Of a stretch of 23,683 nt of DNA, positions 1 to 9,373 are shown one piece after another. The translations under genes and the position numbers were made by a program. How positions within the stretch are numbered: the stretch's first letter is position 1; each line of letters opens with the position of its first letter. The stretch is from positions 1-23,683 of the forward strand of contig JAJNNY010000146.1 in the NCBI GenBank assembly GCA_022453515.1, in the 5' to 3' direction. The notes beneath the pieces were generated by a model. That model was given only the letters and a program-made list of their open reading frames with translations. It was not told where the DNA came from and did not search any database. This DNA is from Astrocystis sublimbata (lineage: Eukaryota > Ascomycota > Sordariomycetes > Xylariales > Xylariaceae).

Positions 1-32
1 TATATAATCAAGTAATAGAGAATAATAAATAG
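1..32 (+). repeat. Left flanking direct repeat of the palindrome
   Basis: The first 32 bases (beginning tatataatcaagtaat, ending aataaatag) recur in the same orientation at 10905-10937, with a single extra A in the right copy. The copies sit just outside the two matching outer ends of the inverted repeat; the last four bases (atag) can also be counted as the first bases of the left arm. They look like a target-site duplication, but 32 nt is very long for one. The left copy may extend beyond the window start. Confidence 0.75.
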
Positions 33-239
33 TTATTTAAAACAGTTTATTAGTTATGTAATGGTTATTCCATAATGATTCCATACCTCTCCCCGGTGTT
101 ACAAATTCCATCCATCCATCCATCTCTCAATCTGTCCATCCGTCCATCCTCTAGGCACCCTGCGAAAAGCACCATCGCGATTGTCTAGACAACCTCATTT
201 GCTAGGCTTGACGATACGATATTTGTGCGTCTAGTAACT

Positions 240-504
240 CTGCATCGGGTACCATGTGTTAGATCAGGTCCTGACAATCACATGTAGTAGTAGCAGGATA
301 GATGGAATCGCTTACCCAAAAAAAAACAATCTGTCCTTTGAGTATTGAGTATCATGGGTTAGACAAAGTCTTGACTGTCGAATGTAGCAGGGGGATAGAT
401 GGAGCTGCTTATAGCAAAAAACTGGGGGTCTGAGCATCAAGAACCATGTGTTAGACAAAATCCTGACTGTTGCGTGTAGCAGCAGGGGAGATGGAGCTAC
501 TTAC
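240..504 (-). repeat. Three tandem intron-like repeats, left-arm copy
   Basis: Mirror copy of the right-arm trio at 10425-10689. Read on the minus strand the units are about 430-504, 331-412 and 240-315. Each has a GTAAG-like start (ATAAG in the middle unit), a shared pyrimidine-rich core, a TCTAAC branch-point-like motif and a terminal CAG. The sequence between the units is only about 15-18 nt. Confidence 0.6.
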
Positions 505-510
505 GCATAG

Positions 511-914
511 TCATTCGACACTTGAGCAACGAATGTTAGCGCACAGACGAGTCAAATCAGCCGCGACAAATCGAAATAAGAGAGAAAGGTTTGCTGACAA
601 AACAATTCTGCAAACAATCGTTAGCAACTCGCAAATGGTGTTTGAAAGCTGACTTACACTTCTTCTCCCTCGCCGACGGAGAATGTTAGTACATATTAGC
701 GGAAACGCGTTGGGGTGGGAATCCGTTACCGCCGCCACCGCCGCCTATCGTCAAGTTAGTCTAAGATCTACTCGCTGTGAGGAGGTGTGGCAGTGCACGT
801 ACCGCCATCTCCTCCTCGATGGTCTATAAGATGATCGCGGTCAGCAATATGCCTCATCTATCGGTGTTTTCAACGCCAACTGACCATCCTCCCCTCCTCC
901 TCCTCGGCCCATTG
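511..914 (-). pseudogene. Mirror copy of the outer micro-exon cluster, damaged
   Basis: Left-arm counterpart of 10017-10418. The final open segment ending at the stop codon 511-513 is preserved. One splice acceptor that reads gtcag in the right arm has lost its A here (gtcgg, near 677-682), and several small indels disturb the other exons. If the right-arm cluster is a real gene end, this copy could not be spliced the same way. It could equally be the same sequence read with base-calling errors. Confidence 0.3.
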
Positions 915-1584
915 CTTGCAATCTATGTCCAGCTACGTCCGCAAGCAACAGGTGGCACAGATACTAACGGCAACACGCTTCTATCTCAAGTCTATCTGCT
1001 GCTGCTGACAGCGGCGGGCGGTGGCGGCGGGCTTAATGTTCACAAGGACAAGCTCGGCAGTTCAAATCGCTCGCTCAGGTGTTGGTTGGAGCGGTGGTGG
1101 GCGGGCAGGGCCCGCCGTGTTCGATGACTGGACCCTTGTCAACCCCCAATATCGCTAAGAATGCACTTGTACTCTGACATGACAAGTAACTTATAGAAAG
1201 GGGTGAAGGGGGGATGTGTCGATCCGACGGCGAATAAGGATCGAGACGAAACGGAAGGGCCAACTGGAGACCACCGCCGAGGAAATACGATACGAGCGAG
1301 AAGGTGGTGTGGAGATGCCGGCGAGAACACTTGCAAGTGGAGTGCTATTTGATGGAAATGAGGGTTGAGGACGAGCCTCAAGACGAGACAGCAGAAAACA
1401 TATTCGCTTAAGAGTTGTATAACCAGGTGTTTAATGATGGGATAACAGGTCCACAGGTGTTATTTCAGTGTTGATGAGAGTAACATGGGGAGGACTCTGC
1501 GGAGTTGGATGGTGTGTTGGCGCCTTTCGGTGCCTTTGAGGAGTGTGCTGCCTTGGAGAGTGTTGTGACAATTCACAGACTTAC

Positions 1585-2069
1585 TGATGAGACGGTCTAT
1601 GATAGTAATTAACACATCACTGTTAGTGCGAGTGGGATATGGGATCGTAACAACGAGGTGCTCGGAAGGCTTACGCGATATCGTTTCGGCTAATAGGTCG
1701 GACGTCAGCTGTTGGCCCATACATTGTGTATGAAACGTGGATGAAGGCAAGGGGCACAAGGAGCTTTTGGACTTACCATGTTTGCTTCTTAATGAATAGG
1801 TCAGCTCGCCTCAGAACCGTGCGTCAACGATAGATACCATGCTCGTTAGACTGGGAGATGGGGAAACTTACGCTTGTCTGCTTGGCTGTTCAAAGAGTGT
1901 CAGCATTTCCCCGAGTCAATGTGTGGTAACAACGAGATGGATAGGCAGAGAAGTGCTGGCAGATTGATTCATGGGCTTGAGGACGTTCGTCAAGATATCG
2001 ACTCGCATATCGACAATAGGTGCCTGCTAGTGAGGCTTGGGGACAGGAAACGTACTTGTTTGCTTGGTT
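1585..2069 (-). other. Mirror copy of the inner micro-exon cluster
   Basis: Left-arm counterpart of 8889-9373, read on the minus strand. The 14-nt segment at 2056-2069 and the 12-nt segment at 1585-1596 are still bounded by acceptor-like AG and donor-like GT. Intervening spacers carry small differences from the right arm. Coding status is unknown. Confidence 0.3.
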
Positions 2070-2150
2070 CTGTTCAAACAATGTTAGCATTTCCCCAAGT
2101 CAACGAACGTATGGCACATCAAGAGGAATAGACAGAGCAGTGATCTCGGG
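1845..2150 (-). repeat. Tandem ~184-nt imperfect duplication, left-arm copy
   Basis: Two imperfect copies of the segment containing the branch point, the gaacag acceptor and a 14-nt exon-like piece. One is around 1860-1966 and the other around 2045-2150. They mirror the pair at 8815-9140 of the right arm. Confidence 0.5.
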
Positions 2151-2431
2151 CCCGCCTGCCTACCACTCGGGCTGCCTGTACGGCTCGGGCTATTGCTAGG
2201 CTATTCGGCATAGATAGCTAGGGAATAGCAATTACTAGGACGGTCGGTTAGTAGATTGGGCAAGGGCGAGGGCTAGGCCAGGGAACTTGCCTGCACACTT
2301 GGCACATGGCCTGGATCCACACGCATGCCCCGGGGTCTGCGTGCGGTCTCTCATGATTGGTTATTCGTATATAGCCTCGCAGGTAATGGGGCTAGGGTAA
2401 TCCGCGGCGTGGCCTAAGTGGGCGATTGATG

Positions 2432-2466
2432 GTGTATATATATGTGTGTGTGTGTATGTGTGTGTG
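2432..2466. repeat. TA/TG microsatellite, left arm
   Basis: A run of TATATATA followed by interrupted TG repeats and a G tract. It is the mirror of the CA/TA run at 8495-8530. Confidence 0.8.
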
Positions 2467-2539
2467 GGGGTAAAAAGGGTGATGTAGAAGGATTGGAGGA
2501 ATTGATGAGTTTTGGGGAAGCGAGAAATCACCTCTAATG

Positions 2540-2603
2540 CCCAGGCAGGCAGACAAACAGGCAGGCACGAAGACACGAAGGCACGAAGGAAGGCACGAAG
2601 GCA
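2540..2603. repeat. GCACGAAG/GCAG minisatellite, left arm
   Basis: Short degenerate tandem repeats of the type ggcacgaag and aggcaggc. They mirror 8361-8423. They fall in the stretch between the two divergently oriented parts of the arm and are not evidently coding. Confidence 0.7.
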
Positions 2604-3364
2604 TATAGATGTACGATCTTCGTACAGTTAAGCGTGGGGGGGGATTTAGCGAATTGCTCGCTATATTCGAGCCAGATATATATACGAATACAATTTATAT
2701 AGGTAGATACTTCGGCCAAGCAAGGTTTGCAGAAATGGCAATCCTTACAGTCCTTGCAGAGGCCTACAACTTGAAGGCTTGCCCGGGCCTTATTAAGTCC
2801 CTGGGACTCCCGCCAAGGTAGTAGATGGTCCATACGCACCTGTGCAACCGCGGCGTGATCGAGTTCAAGTTCAATAATATCATACGCAAACACAGCACAG
2901 AATGCATGTGAAATACAGTGCCAATAGTTCAAGTCTTGTATCTGCCGTTTGTTGCAATCGCATGTGTATCTGCTGCCACTCCCGCCTACTGCTGCTGGTG
3001 CTGCTGGTGCTGGCTGGTCAGTCCTTGACCCCTTGTTACACCTCAGGTTCGACCGAGAGGACCGGCAATCTTCAAAGAACGTCATACATATCACCCGCGA
3101 GGTGCAGGGGGAGTATGGGTAAGTACTTATAGTAAACCGCAAGTGCCTTTCTGGCAGTATCATGACGCTGTGGTAACGTACTTGCCGTCTCTGTATACAG
3201 TGTTGAATTTCCAACACCCTCATTGATCTTGGTCTCCTGCTCAGCCTCTCCTGCTCAGTAGTCCAGCATCTGAATGGATATCACAAGCGTGTACCTCGTA
3301 AGACGACCTCAATCGTACTGCGCAGGAAAGCGCACCTGAAAAACCTTAGTCCCTCCAATACACC

Positions 3365-3381
3365 CGGCGTGAGTCACGCCG
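3365..3381. promoter_or_regulatory. AP-1/Gcn4-type palindrome upstream of left protease copy
   Basis: An 8-1-8 perfect inverted repeat, cggcgtga-g-tcacgccg, contains TGAGTCA, the reverse complement of the Gcn4/Cpc1/AP-1 core TGACTCA. It lies about 300 nt upstream of the left protease start. The right arm has the same element at 7585-7601. Binding is inferred from the motif only. Confidence 0.4.
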
Positions 3382-3682
3382 TATGAAGCGCAGCGCAGAC
3401 GACGCACCTGCAAGCCCTAACCTCCAATACAGCCGAGATCGAACATTCAAAACGCATATAAAGATCAATGGCTTCTCTAGAACTCTACACTTAGAAACCT
3501 ACCTTTGAGATCATCTGAATCTATGTCTATAAGCTCCCTACTAGAGACTGCACTGGCTATTCTTCTATAAGCTACCACGTGCTCTCATACGTGAAATCTA
3601 CACTATTGAAAGTTCTTCGCAGAAACGGCGTCGAGACGTCACGAGCCCGACCCAGGAAAGGGTCGCAAAAAAGATCATCAAC

Positions 3683-5382
3683 ATGTCCCGCGATCCCGAT
3701 CCCAAGGTGACCGACATCCACCTTGACGCCGTCGAGCCCTACGAGCCCTACGAGCCCGATACTGAAGAGGCTAAATGCTACTTCCACGGTTCAACGGTAG
3801 TCCCAGACTAGTGGCCAGAACGAGCCATAAACCGCTGGGTCAAAACCTCATATGCGTATGGGTGGAACGAGACTCTAGTTCAGCACGAAAAGTGCTACAG
3901 GGTCTTGCAAGGCCCAGATATCATCGGCAAGTGGTGCAAAGAGCTGTCGATGAAAATAATCGAAGCTCTATGCAACTGCGAGTGGGCATACTTTTTCCCC
4001 ATACGCACATGTCTCATGGAGAAGATGGGCGTCTGCAGGGAAGTACCCCATCAACGATCTTGCTGGGTTGCAGTAAAGCCGACTAGTTTGGAATGGGAAG
4101 AAGGCATCAAGATTGCCATGAACTGCCGCGGTATCATGCGGAGGTTCATGATCTTCGATGTCGAAGTCGAGATAATGGAAGGCCAGTACACACCGCACGC
4201 TGCCTCCACAGAGCTCGAAGCAATCTTTGATAAGCGCCCCGAGAACTCCTCGGAGGTAACAAAAAATGTGTTACCCATGTTGTCGTACTCGGGATACTCT
4301 ATCGCCTACCGGAACTATACACCAGGCGAGGGAACAGTAGGCTTGCACATCAAGCTAGGAGATGACGACTCGACTGTATACGGCCTAACTTGCCGCCACG
4401 TCATCCGTCACGACCTTACAGACGACAAGTCGTGCAAGCCGTCAGCGGATAATCGACACTATCATATATCCGGTAACGAGAGCCATTTGCGTGACATACA
4501 AACGGAAGTGGTCCGCTTCACTGAGGATCTAACAAGGAAATAGATCACCTGAAATCCCGGATTCAGAAATGGGACTCATGGTTGCAATACGCAACGACAA
4601 TAATGTATCGCCGCCTAGCGAGGAAGACCGCCAGTATGTACAAAAAACCCAAACATGGGTGGACTACTCTTCCTTGGTCACAGAATGTCTCGAGGGTATC
4701 GAGGAAAGGAAGGACAGGCAAATCGGCCACCTGGCGTATTGCCCAGACTTCTCCCTCTCTACCCGACAGCCTGGGTATCTCAAGGACTGGGCACTTGTCG
4801 AGCTCGACCAGGGAAAATTCACCTTACCTCTAGCCAACCGGCTTTTCTACTCGCCACCAAGAGGGGTACACAGGGAAGGTGGTCCGGTCCTCACATTACC
4901 AACCGACTTCCGATTAGGACCTTTGGCGGTTTCGAAGATGGGACAAATTACAGGACTGACCCGTGGGACACTTAACGGTATCGAAGCTGTTGTCCGTCGG
5001 ACCATTCGTCAATAGTCCGCCTGTGTACAATTGGGAAATTTAATCGTCCCGAAAAAGACACACCAATTATTTCGCGAAAATTGGGAGACTCGGGTTCTGC
5101 AGTGTACGACGATATGGGCTGCGTGGTTGCGATTAGTTACCGCTAGCAACGATAAAAGAATCCGGCAACGTGGGCTCGGCCGTGCCCGACAAAGACCCGA
5201 CGCTGCTGTAATTGCGCGGGAGTTTAAGGACCAAGTTGCACCACAGGATGTAGAACAAGAAGCCTGCCCCCAATAGTTGCCTACAAAGGGGAAGATGTGA
5301 CCTTCGCCTGCCTCCCGAATCCAAGTGGGTCACTTAGATGATATCGCAGACTTCACCGGTAAAAAACCCGCGGCTTGCATAG
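3683..5382 (+). pseudogene. Trypsin-like serine protease, frameshifted left-arm copy
   Basis: This is the same gene as the intact copy at 5601-7283, in the opposite orientation, so the two copies converge on the palindrome centre. The start context and first ~35 codons are identical, then single-base changes break the frame. They include a lost G near 3789, an extra A near 3828, two extra bases near 4020, an extra G near 4068, a lost A near 4531 (leading to a stop at 4541-4543), a lost C near 4593 and an extra G near 5001. Many more occur between about 5030 and 5380, where indels are most frequent. Codons for the His, Asp and Ser regions are all still recognisable, but in different frames. 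As written it cannot encode the full protein. The damage is indel-dominated, so base-calling error is a serious alternative to genuine decay. Confidence 0.8.
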
Positions 5383-5400
5383 GCACATAGGCAGAGCAAA

Positions 5401-5590
5401 GTCTTAAAGCCAAAGAATCAGCATTATATAACTAAAGTTAAGGTAGAAGGAATTAATATATTATATAAAACAAGTCTTTAAAAAGCTAATATATTTATTA
5501 GGAGTATTTAATACTTGGTTATATAATATTAATTCCTTCTACCTTAACTTAGTTATATAATGCTGATTCTTTGCTTAAGACTTTGCCTAT
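5401..5590. other. AT-rich symmetric centre of the palindrome
   Basis: The two arms meet here. The block around aggtagaaggaatta (5441-5455) pairs with its complement around 5530-5544, which places the axis near 5492. The intervening 50 or so bases are very AT-rich and still partly self-complementary (caagt near 5477 against acttg near 5514, with ttaaa/tttaa and ctaata/tattag inside). There is therefore no clear unique spacer. No gene lies here; both protease copies end just outside, so any shared transcription end signals would be here. Confidence 0.7.
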
Positions 5591-5600
5591 GCCTATGTGC

Positions 5601-7283
5601 CTATGCAAGCCGCGGTTTTTTACCGGTGAAGTCTTCGATATCATCTAAGACCCACTTGATCGGGGCAGCGAAGGTCACATCTTCCCCTTTGTAGGCACTA
5701 TTGGGGGCAGGCTTCTTGTCTACATCCTGTGGTGCAACTTGGTCCTTAAACTCCCGCGCAATTAAAGCAGCGGTCGGGTCTTTGTCGGGCACGCCGAGCC
5801 ACGTTGCCGGATCTTTATCGTTGCTAGCGGTAACTATCGCAACCACGCAGCCCATATCGTCGTACACTGCAGAACCCGAGTCTCCCATTTTCGAGAAATA
5901 TTTGGTGTCTTTTTCGGGGACGATTAAAATTTCCCAATTGTACACAGGCGGACTATTGACGAATGGTCGACGGACAACAGCTTCGATACCGTTAAGTGTC
6001 CCACGGGTCAGTCCTGTAATTTGTCCCATCTTCGAAACCGCCAAAGGTCCTAATCGGAAGTCGGTTGGTAATGTGAGGACCGGACCACCTTCCCTGTGTA
6101 CCCCTCTTGGTGGCGAGTAGAAAAGCCGGTTGGCTAGAGGTAAGGTGAATTTTCCCTGGTCGAGCTCGACAAGTGCCCAGTCCTTGAGATACCCAGGCTG
6201 TCGGGTAGAGAGGGAGAAGTCTGGGCAATACGCCAGGTGGCCGATTTGCCTGTCCTTCCTTTCCTCGATACCCTCGAGACATTCTGTGACCAAGGAAGAG
6301 TAGTCCACCCATGTTTGGGTTTTTTGTACATACTGGCGGTCTTCCTCGCTAGGCGGCGATACATTATTGTCGTTGGCGTATTGCAACCATGAGTCCCATT
6401 TCTGAATCCGGGATTTCAGGTGATCTATTTCCTTGTTTAGATCCTCAGTGAAGCGGACCACTTCCGTTTGTATGTCACGCAAATGGCTCTCGTTACCGGA
6501 TATATGATAGTGTCGATTATCCGCTGACGGCTTGCACGACTTGTCGTCTGTAAGGTCGTGACGGATGACGTGGCGGCAAGTTAGGCCGTATACAGTCGAG
6601 TCGTCATCTCCTAGCTTGATGTGCAAGCCTACTGTTCCCTCGCCTGGTGTATAGTTCCGGTAGGCGATAGAGTATCCCGAGTACGACAACAGGGGTAACA
6701 AATTTTTTGTTACCTCCGAGGAGTTCTCGGGGCGCTTATCAAAGATTGCTTCGAGCTCTGTGGAGGCAGCGTGCGGTGTGTACTGGCCTTCCATTATCTC
6801 GACTTCGACATCGAAGATCATGAACCTCCGCATGATACCGCGGCAGTTCATGGCAATCTTGATGCCTTCTTCCCATTCCAAACTAGTCGGCTTTACTGCA
6901 ACCAGCAAGATCGTTGATGGGGTACTTCCCTGCAGACGCCCATCTTCCATGAGACATGTGCGTATGGGGAAAAAGTATGCCCACTCGCAGTTGCATAGAG
7001 CTTCGATTATTTTCATCGACAGCTCTTTGCACCACTTGCCGATGATATCTGGGCCTTGCAAGACCCTGTAGCACTTTTCGTGCTGAACTAGAGTCTCGTT
7101 CCACCCATACGCATATGAGGTTTTGACCCAGCGGTTATGGCTCGTTCTGGCCACTAGTCTGGGACTACCGTTGAACCCGTGGAAGTAGCATTTAGCCTCT
7201 TCAGTATCGGGCTCGTAGGGCTCGTAGGGCTCGACGGCGTCAAGGTGGATGTCGGTCACCTTGGGATCGGGATCGCGGGACAT
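5601..7283 (-). CDS. Trypsin-like (PA clan) serine protease domain protein
   Basis: A single uninterrupted frame of 560 residues, starting at the ATG 7281-7283 and ending at TAG 5601-5603. Residues 200-485 resemble a chymotrypsin-fold peptidase: a segment GYSIAYRNYTPGEGTVGLH opens the domain, the likely catalytic His is H238 in TCRHVI, the Asp is D368 in KDWALVELD, and the Ser is S469 in GDSGSAVYD. Residues 33-170 form an N-terminal region (SPRLVARTS, then VAVKPTSLEWEEGIKIA) of the kind I recall preceding such peptidases in many fungal hypothetical proteins. No signal peptide or membrane segment is seen, so it is probably intracellular. The N-terminus has EPY/EPY/EPD mini-repeats. Substrate and role are unknown. 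It is the only clear protein-coding gene of the palindrome and could be element cargo; no transposase or integrase was recognised beside it. Confidence 0.8.
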   Translation of the reverse strand: MSRDPDPKVTDIHLDAVEPYEPYEPDTEEAKCYFHGFNGSPRLVARTSHNRWVKTSYAYGWNETLVQHEKCYRVLQGPDIIGKWCKELSMKIIEALCNCEWAYFFPIRTCLMEDGRLQGSTPSTILLVAVKPTSLEWEEGIKIAMNCRGIMRRFMIFDVEVEIMEGQYTPHAASTELEAIFDKRPENSSEVTKNLLPLLSYSGYSIAYRNYTPGEGTVGLHIKLGDDDSTVYGLTCRHVIRHDLTDDKSCKPSADNRHYHISGNESHLRDIQTEVVRFTEDLNKEIDHLKSRIQKWDSWLQYANDNNVSPPSEEDRQYVQKTQTWVDYSSLVTECLEGIEERKDRQIGHLAYCPDFSLSTRQPGYLKDWALVELDQGKFTLPLANRLFYSPPRGVHREGGPVLTLPTDFRLGPLAVSKMGQITGLTRGTLNGIEAVVRRPFVNSPPVYNWEILIVPEKDTKYFSKMGDSGSAVYDDMGCVVAIVTASNDKDPATWLGVPDKDPTAALIAREFKDQVAPQDVDKKPAPNSAYKGEDVTFAAPIKWVLDDIEDFTGKKPRLA

Positions 7284-7535
7284 GTTGATGATCTTTTTTG
7301 CGACCCTTTCCTGGGTCGGGCTCGTGACGTCTCGACGCCGTTTCTGCGAAGAACTTTCAATAGTGTAGATTTCACGTATGAGAGCACGTGGTAGCTTATA
7401 GAAGAATAGCCAGTGCAGTCTCTAGTAGGGAGCTTATAGACATAGATTCAGATGATCTCCAAGGTAGGTTTCTAAGTGTAGAGTTCTAGAGAAGCCATTG
7501 ATCTTTATATGCGTTTTGAATGTTCGATCTCGGCT

Positions 7536-7645
7536 GTATTGGAGGTTAGGGCTTGCAGGTGCGTCGTCTGCGCTGCGCTTCATACGGCGTGACTCACGCC
7601 GGGTGTATTGGAGGACTAAGGTTTTCAGGTGCGCTTCCTGCGCAG
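7536..7645. promoter_or_regulatory. Repeat-flanked TGACTCA palindrome upstream of protease
   Basis: An 8-1-8 inverted repeat at 7585-7601 (cggcgtga-c-tcacgccg) centres on TGACTCA, the Gcn4/Cpc1/AP-1 core. It lies about 300 nt upstream of the protease start at 7283. On either side are two imperfect direct copies of a ~40-nt unit (7536-7577 and 7605-7645), each starting gtattggagg and containing caggtgcg and ctgcg. The symmetric arrangement suggests a regulatory module, possibly tied to amino-acid or stress control. This is inference from motif identity. Confidence 0.4.
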
Positions 7646-8360
7646 TACGATTGAGGTCGTCTTACGAGTACACGCTTGTGATATCCATTCAGATGGCTGG
7701 ACTACTGAGCAGGAGAGGCTGAGCAGGAGACCAAGATCAATGAGGTGTTGGAATTCAACACTGTATACAGAGACGGCAAGTACGTTACCACAGCGTCATG
7801 ATACTGCCAGAAAGGCACTTGCGGTTTACTATAAGTACTTACCCCATACTCCCCCTGCACCTCGCGGGTGATATGTATGACGTTCTTTGAAGATTGCCGG
7901 TCCTCTCGGTCGAACCTGAGGTGTAACAAGGGGTCAAGGACTGACACAGCCAGCACCAGCAGCACCAGCAGCAGTAGGCGGGAGTGGCAGCAGATACACA
8001 TGCGATTGCAACAAACGGCAGATACAAGAACTTGAACTATTGGCACTGTATTTCACATGCATTCTGTGCTGTGTTTGCGTATGATATTATTGAACTTGAA
8101 CTCGATCACGCCGCGGTTGCACAGGTGCGTATGGACCATCTACTACCTTGGCGGGAGTCCCAGGGACTTAATAAGGCCCGGGCAAGCCTTCAAGTTGTAG
8201 GCCTCTGCAAGGACTGTAAGGATTGCCATTTCTGCAAACCTTGCTTGGCCGAAGTATCTACCTATATAAATTGTATTCGTATATATATCTGGCTCGAATA
8301 TAGCGAGCAATTCGCTAAATCCCCCCCCACGCTTAACTGTACGAAGATCGTACATCTATA

Positions 8361-8423
8361 TGCCTTCGTGCCTTCCTTCGTGCCTTCGTGTCTTCGTGCC
8401 TGCCTGTTTGTCTGCCTGCCTGG
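8361..8423. repeat. CTTCGTGC/CTGC minisatellite, right arm
   Basis: Degenerate tandem units of ccttcgtg followed by gcctgcctg-type repeats, mirrored at 2540-2603. They lie between the protease gene and the outward-reading splice-module zone. Confidence 0.7.
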
Positions 8424-8494
8424 GCATTAGAGGTGATTTCTCGCTCCCAAAACTCATCAATTCCTCCAATCCTTCTACATCACCCTTTTTACCC

Positions 8495-8530
8495 CCACAC
8501 ACACATACACACACACACATATATATACAC
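8495..8530. repeat. CA/TA microsatellite, right arm
   Basis: Interrupted CA repeats passing into TATATATA, the mirror of 2432-2466. Confidence 0.8.
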
Positions 8531-8814
8531 CATCAATCGCCCACTTAGGCCACGCCGCGGATCTACCTAGCCCATTACCTGCGAGGCTATATACGAATAA
8601 CCAATCATGAGAGACCGCACGCAGACCCCGGGGCATGCGTGGATCCAGGCCATGTGCCAAGTGTGCAGGCAAGTTCCCTGGCCTAGCCCTCGCCCTTGCC
8701 CAATCTACTAACCGACCGTCCTAGTAATTGCTATTCCCTAGCTATCTAGGCCGAATAGCCTAGCAATAGCCCGAGCCGTACAGGCAGCCCGAGTGGTAGG
8801 CAGGCGGCCCGAGA

Positions 8815-9140
8815 TCACTGCTCTGTCTATTCCTCTTGATGTGCCATACGTTCGTTGACTTGGGGAAATGCTAACATTGTTTGAACAGAACCAAGCAAAC
8901 AAGTACGTTTCCCTGTCCCCAAGCCTCACGAGCAGGCACCTATTGTCGATATGCGAGTCGATATCTTGACGAACGTCCTCAAGCCCATGAATCAATCTGC
9001 CAGCACTTCTCTGCCTATCCATCTCGTTGTACCACACATTGACTCGGGGAAATGCTGACACTCTTTGAACAGCCAAGCAGACAAGCGTAAGTTTCCCCAT
9101 CTCCCAGTCTAACGAGCAGGTATCTATCGTTGACGCACGG
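8815..9140 (+). repeat. Tandem ~184-nt imperfect duplication with splice-like signals
   Basis: Two imperfect copies, with acceptors at 8888 and 9072 (period 184). Each contains ggggaaatgct(a/g)aca, a gaacag acceptor, a 14-nt piece of caagca(a/g)acaa type, a GTACGT or GTAAGT donor, and a tail containing acgagcagg. The duplicated unit thus comprises an intron 3' end, a micro-exon and an intron 5' end. Confidence 0.55.
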
Positions 9141-9373
9141 TTTGAGCGAGCTGACCTATTCATTAAGAAGCAAACATGGTAAGTCCAAAAGCTCCTTGTG
9201 CCCCTTGCCTTCATCACGTTTCATACACAATGTATGGGCCAACAGCTGACGTCCGACATATTAGCCGAAACGATATCGCGTAAGCCTTCCGAAGCACCTC
9301 GTTGTTACGATCCCATATCCCACTCGCACTAACAGTTGATGGTGTTAATTACTATCAATAGACCGTCTCATCA
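8889..9373 (+). other. Inner cluster of five micro-exon-like segments
   Basis: Five very short segments are each preceded by a branch-point motif and AG and followed by a good donor: 8889-8902 (14 nt), 9073-9086 (14), 9168-9178 (11), 9265-9279 (15) and 9362-9373 (12). The implied introns are 8903-9072, 9087-9167, 9179-9264 and 9280-9361, of 170, 81, 86 and 82 nt, and the last three are normal fungal sizes. Joined, the segments total 66 nt and are open, but so are the other two frames, so coding is not demonstrated. The first three segments resemble one another (AAGCAAACA-type), consistent with module duplication. An upstream start is not clear: an ATG at 8607 followed by a GC-donor intron candidate (8669-8723) soon meets stops. 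Confidence 0.35.

Larger units (their letters stand above)
29..5492 (+). repeat. Left arm of a ~10.9-kb inverted repeat
   Basis: Read in reverse complement, this arm matches 5493-10904 from end to end. Anchor pairs include the outer edge (29 with 10904), the protease start codon (3683 with 7283), the TGACTCA palindrome (3365-3381 with 7585-7601) and the AT-rich centre (5441-5450 with 5535-5544). The arms differ mainly by one- or two-base indels, often in homopolymers, plus some substitutions. The indels become dense close to the centre (about 5030-5400). The left arm carries the broken versions of the coding and splice features. Confidence 0.9.

Noticed and set aside
1000..1100. Possible tRNA (a gttcaaatcgc motif)
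   Set aside because: No matching acceptor stem, D-arm or anticodon arm around it; the mirror copy lacks the motif.
2432..2466. Telomere-like or CRISPR-like repeat array
   Set aside because: Plain dinucleotide microsatellite; no TTAGGG units and no regularly spaced unique spacers anywhere in the window.
2534..3223. Long open frame (229 codons) on the minus strand of the left arm, and its mirror pieces around 7984-8430
   Set aside because: It runs through the minisatellite and microsatellite-flanking sequence, yields repeat-like Cys/Leu/Pro peptides, and is broken in the mirror copy; no family resemblance.
8889..9373. A histone-H3-tail-like peptide (TKQT repeats) in one frame of the joined micro-exons
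   Set aside because: All three frames are open over this short length and the resemblance is a few residues created by the duplicated AAGCAAACA segment.
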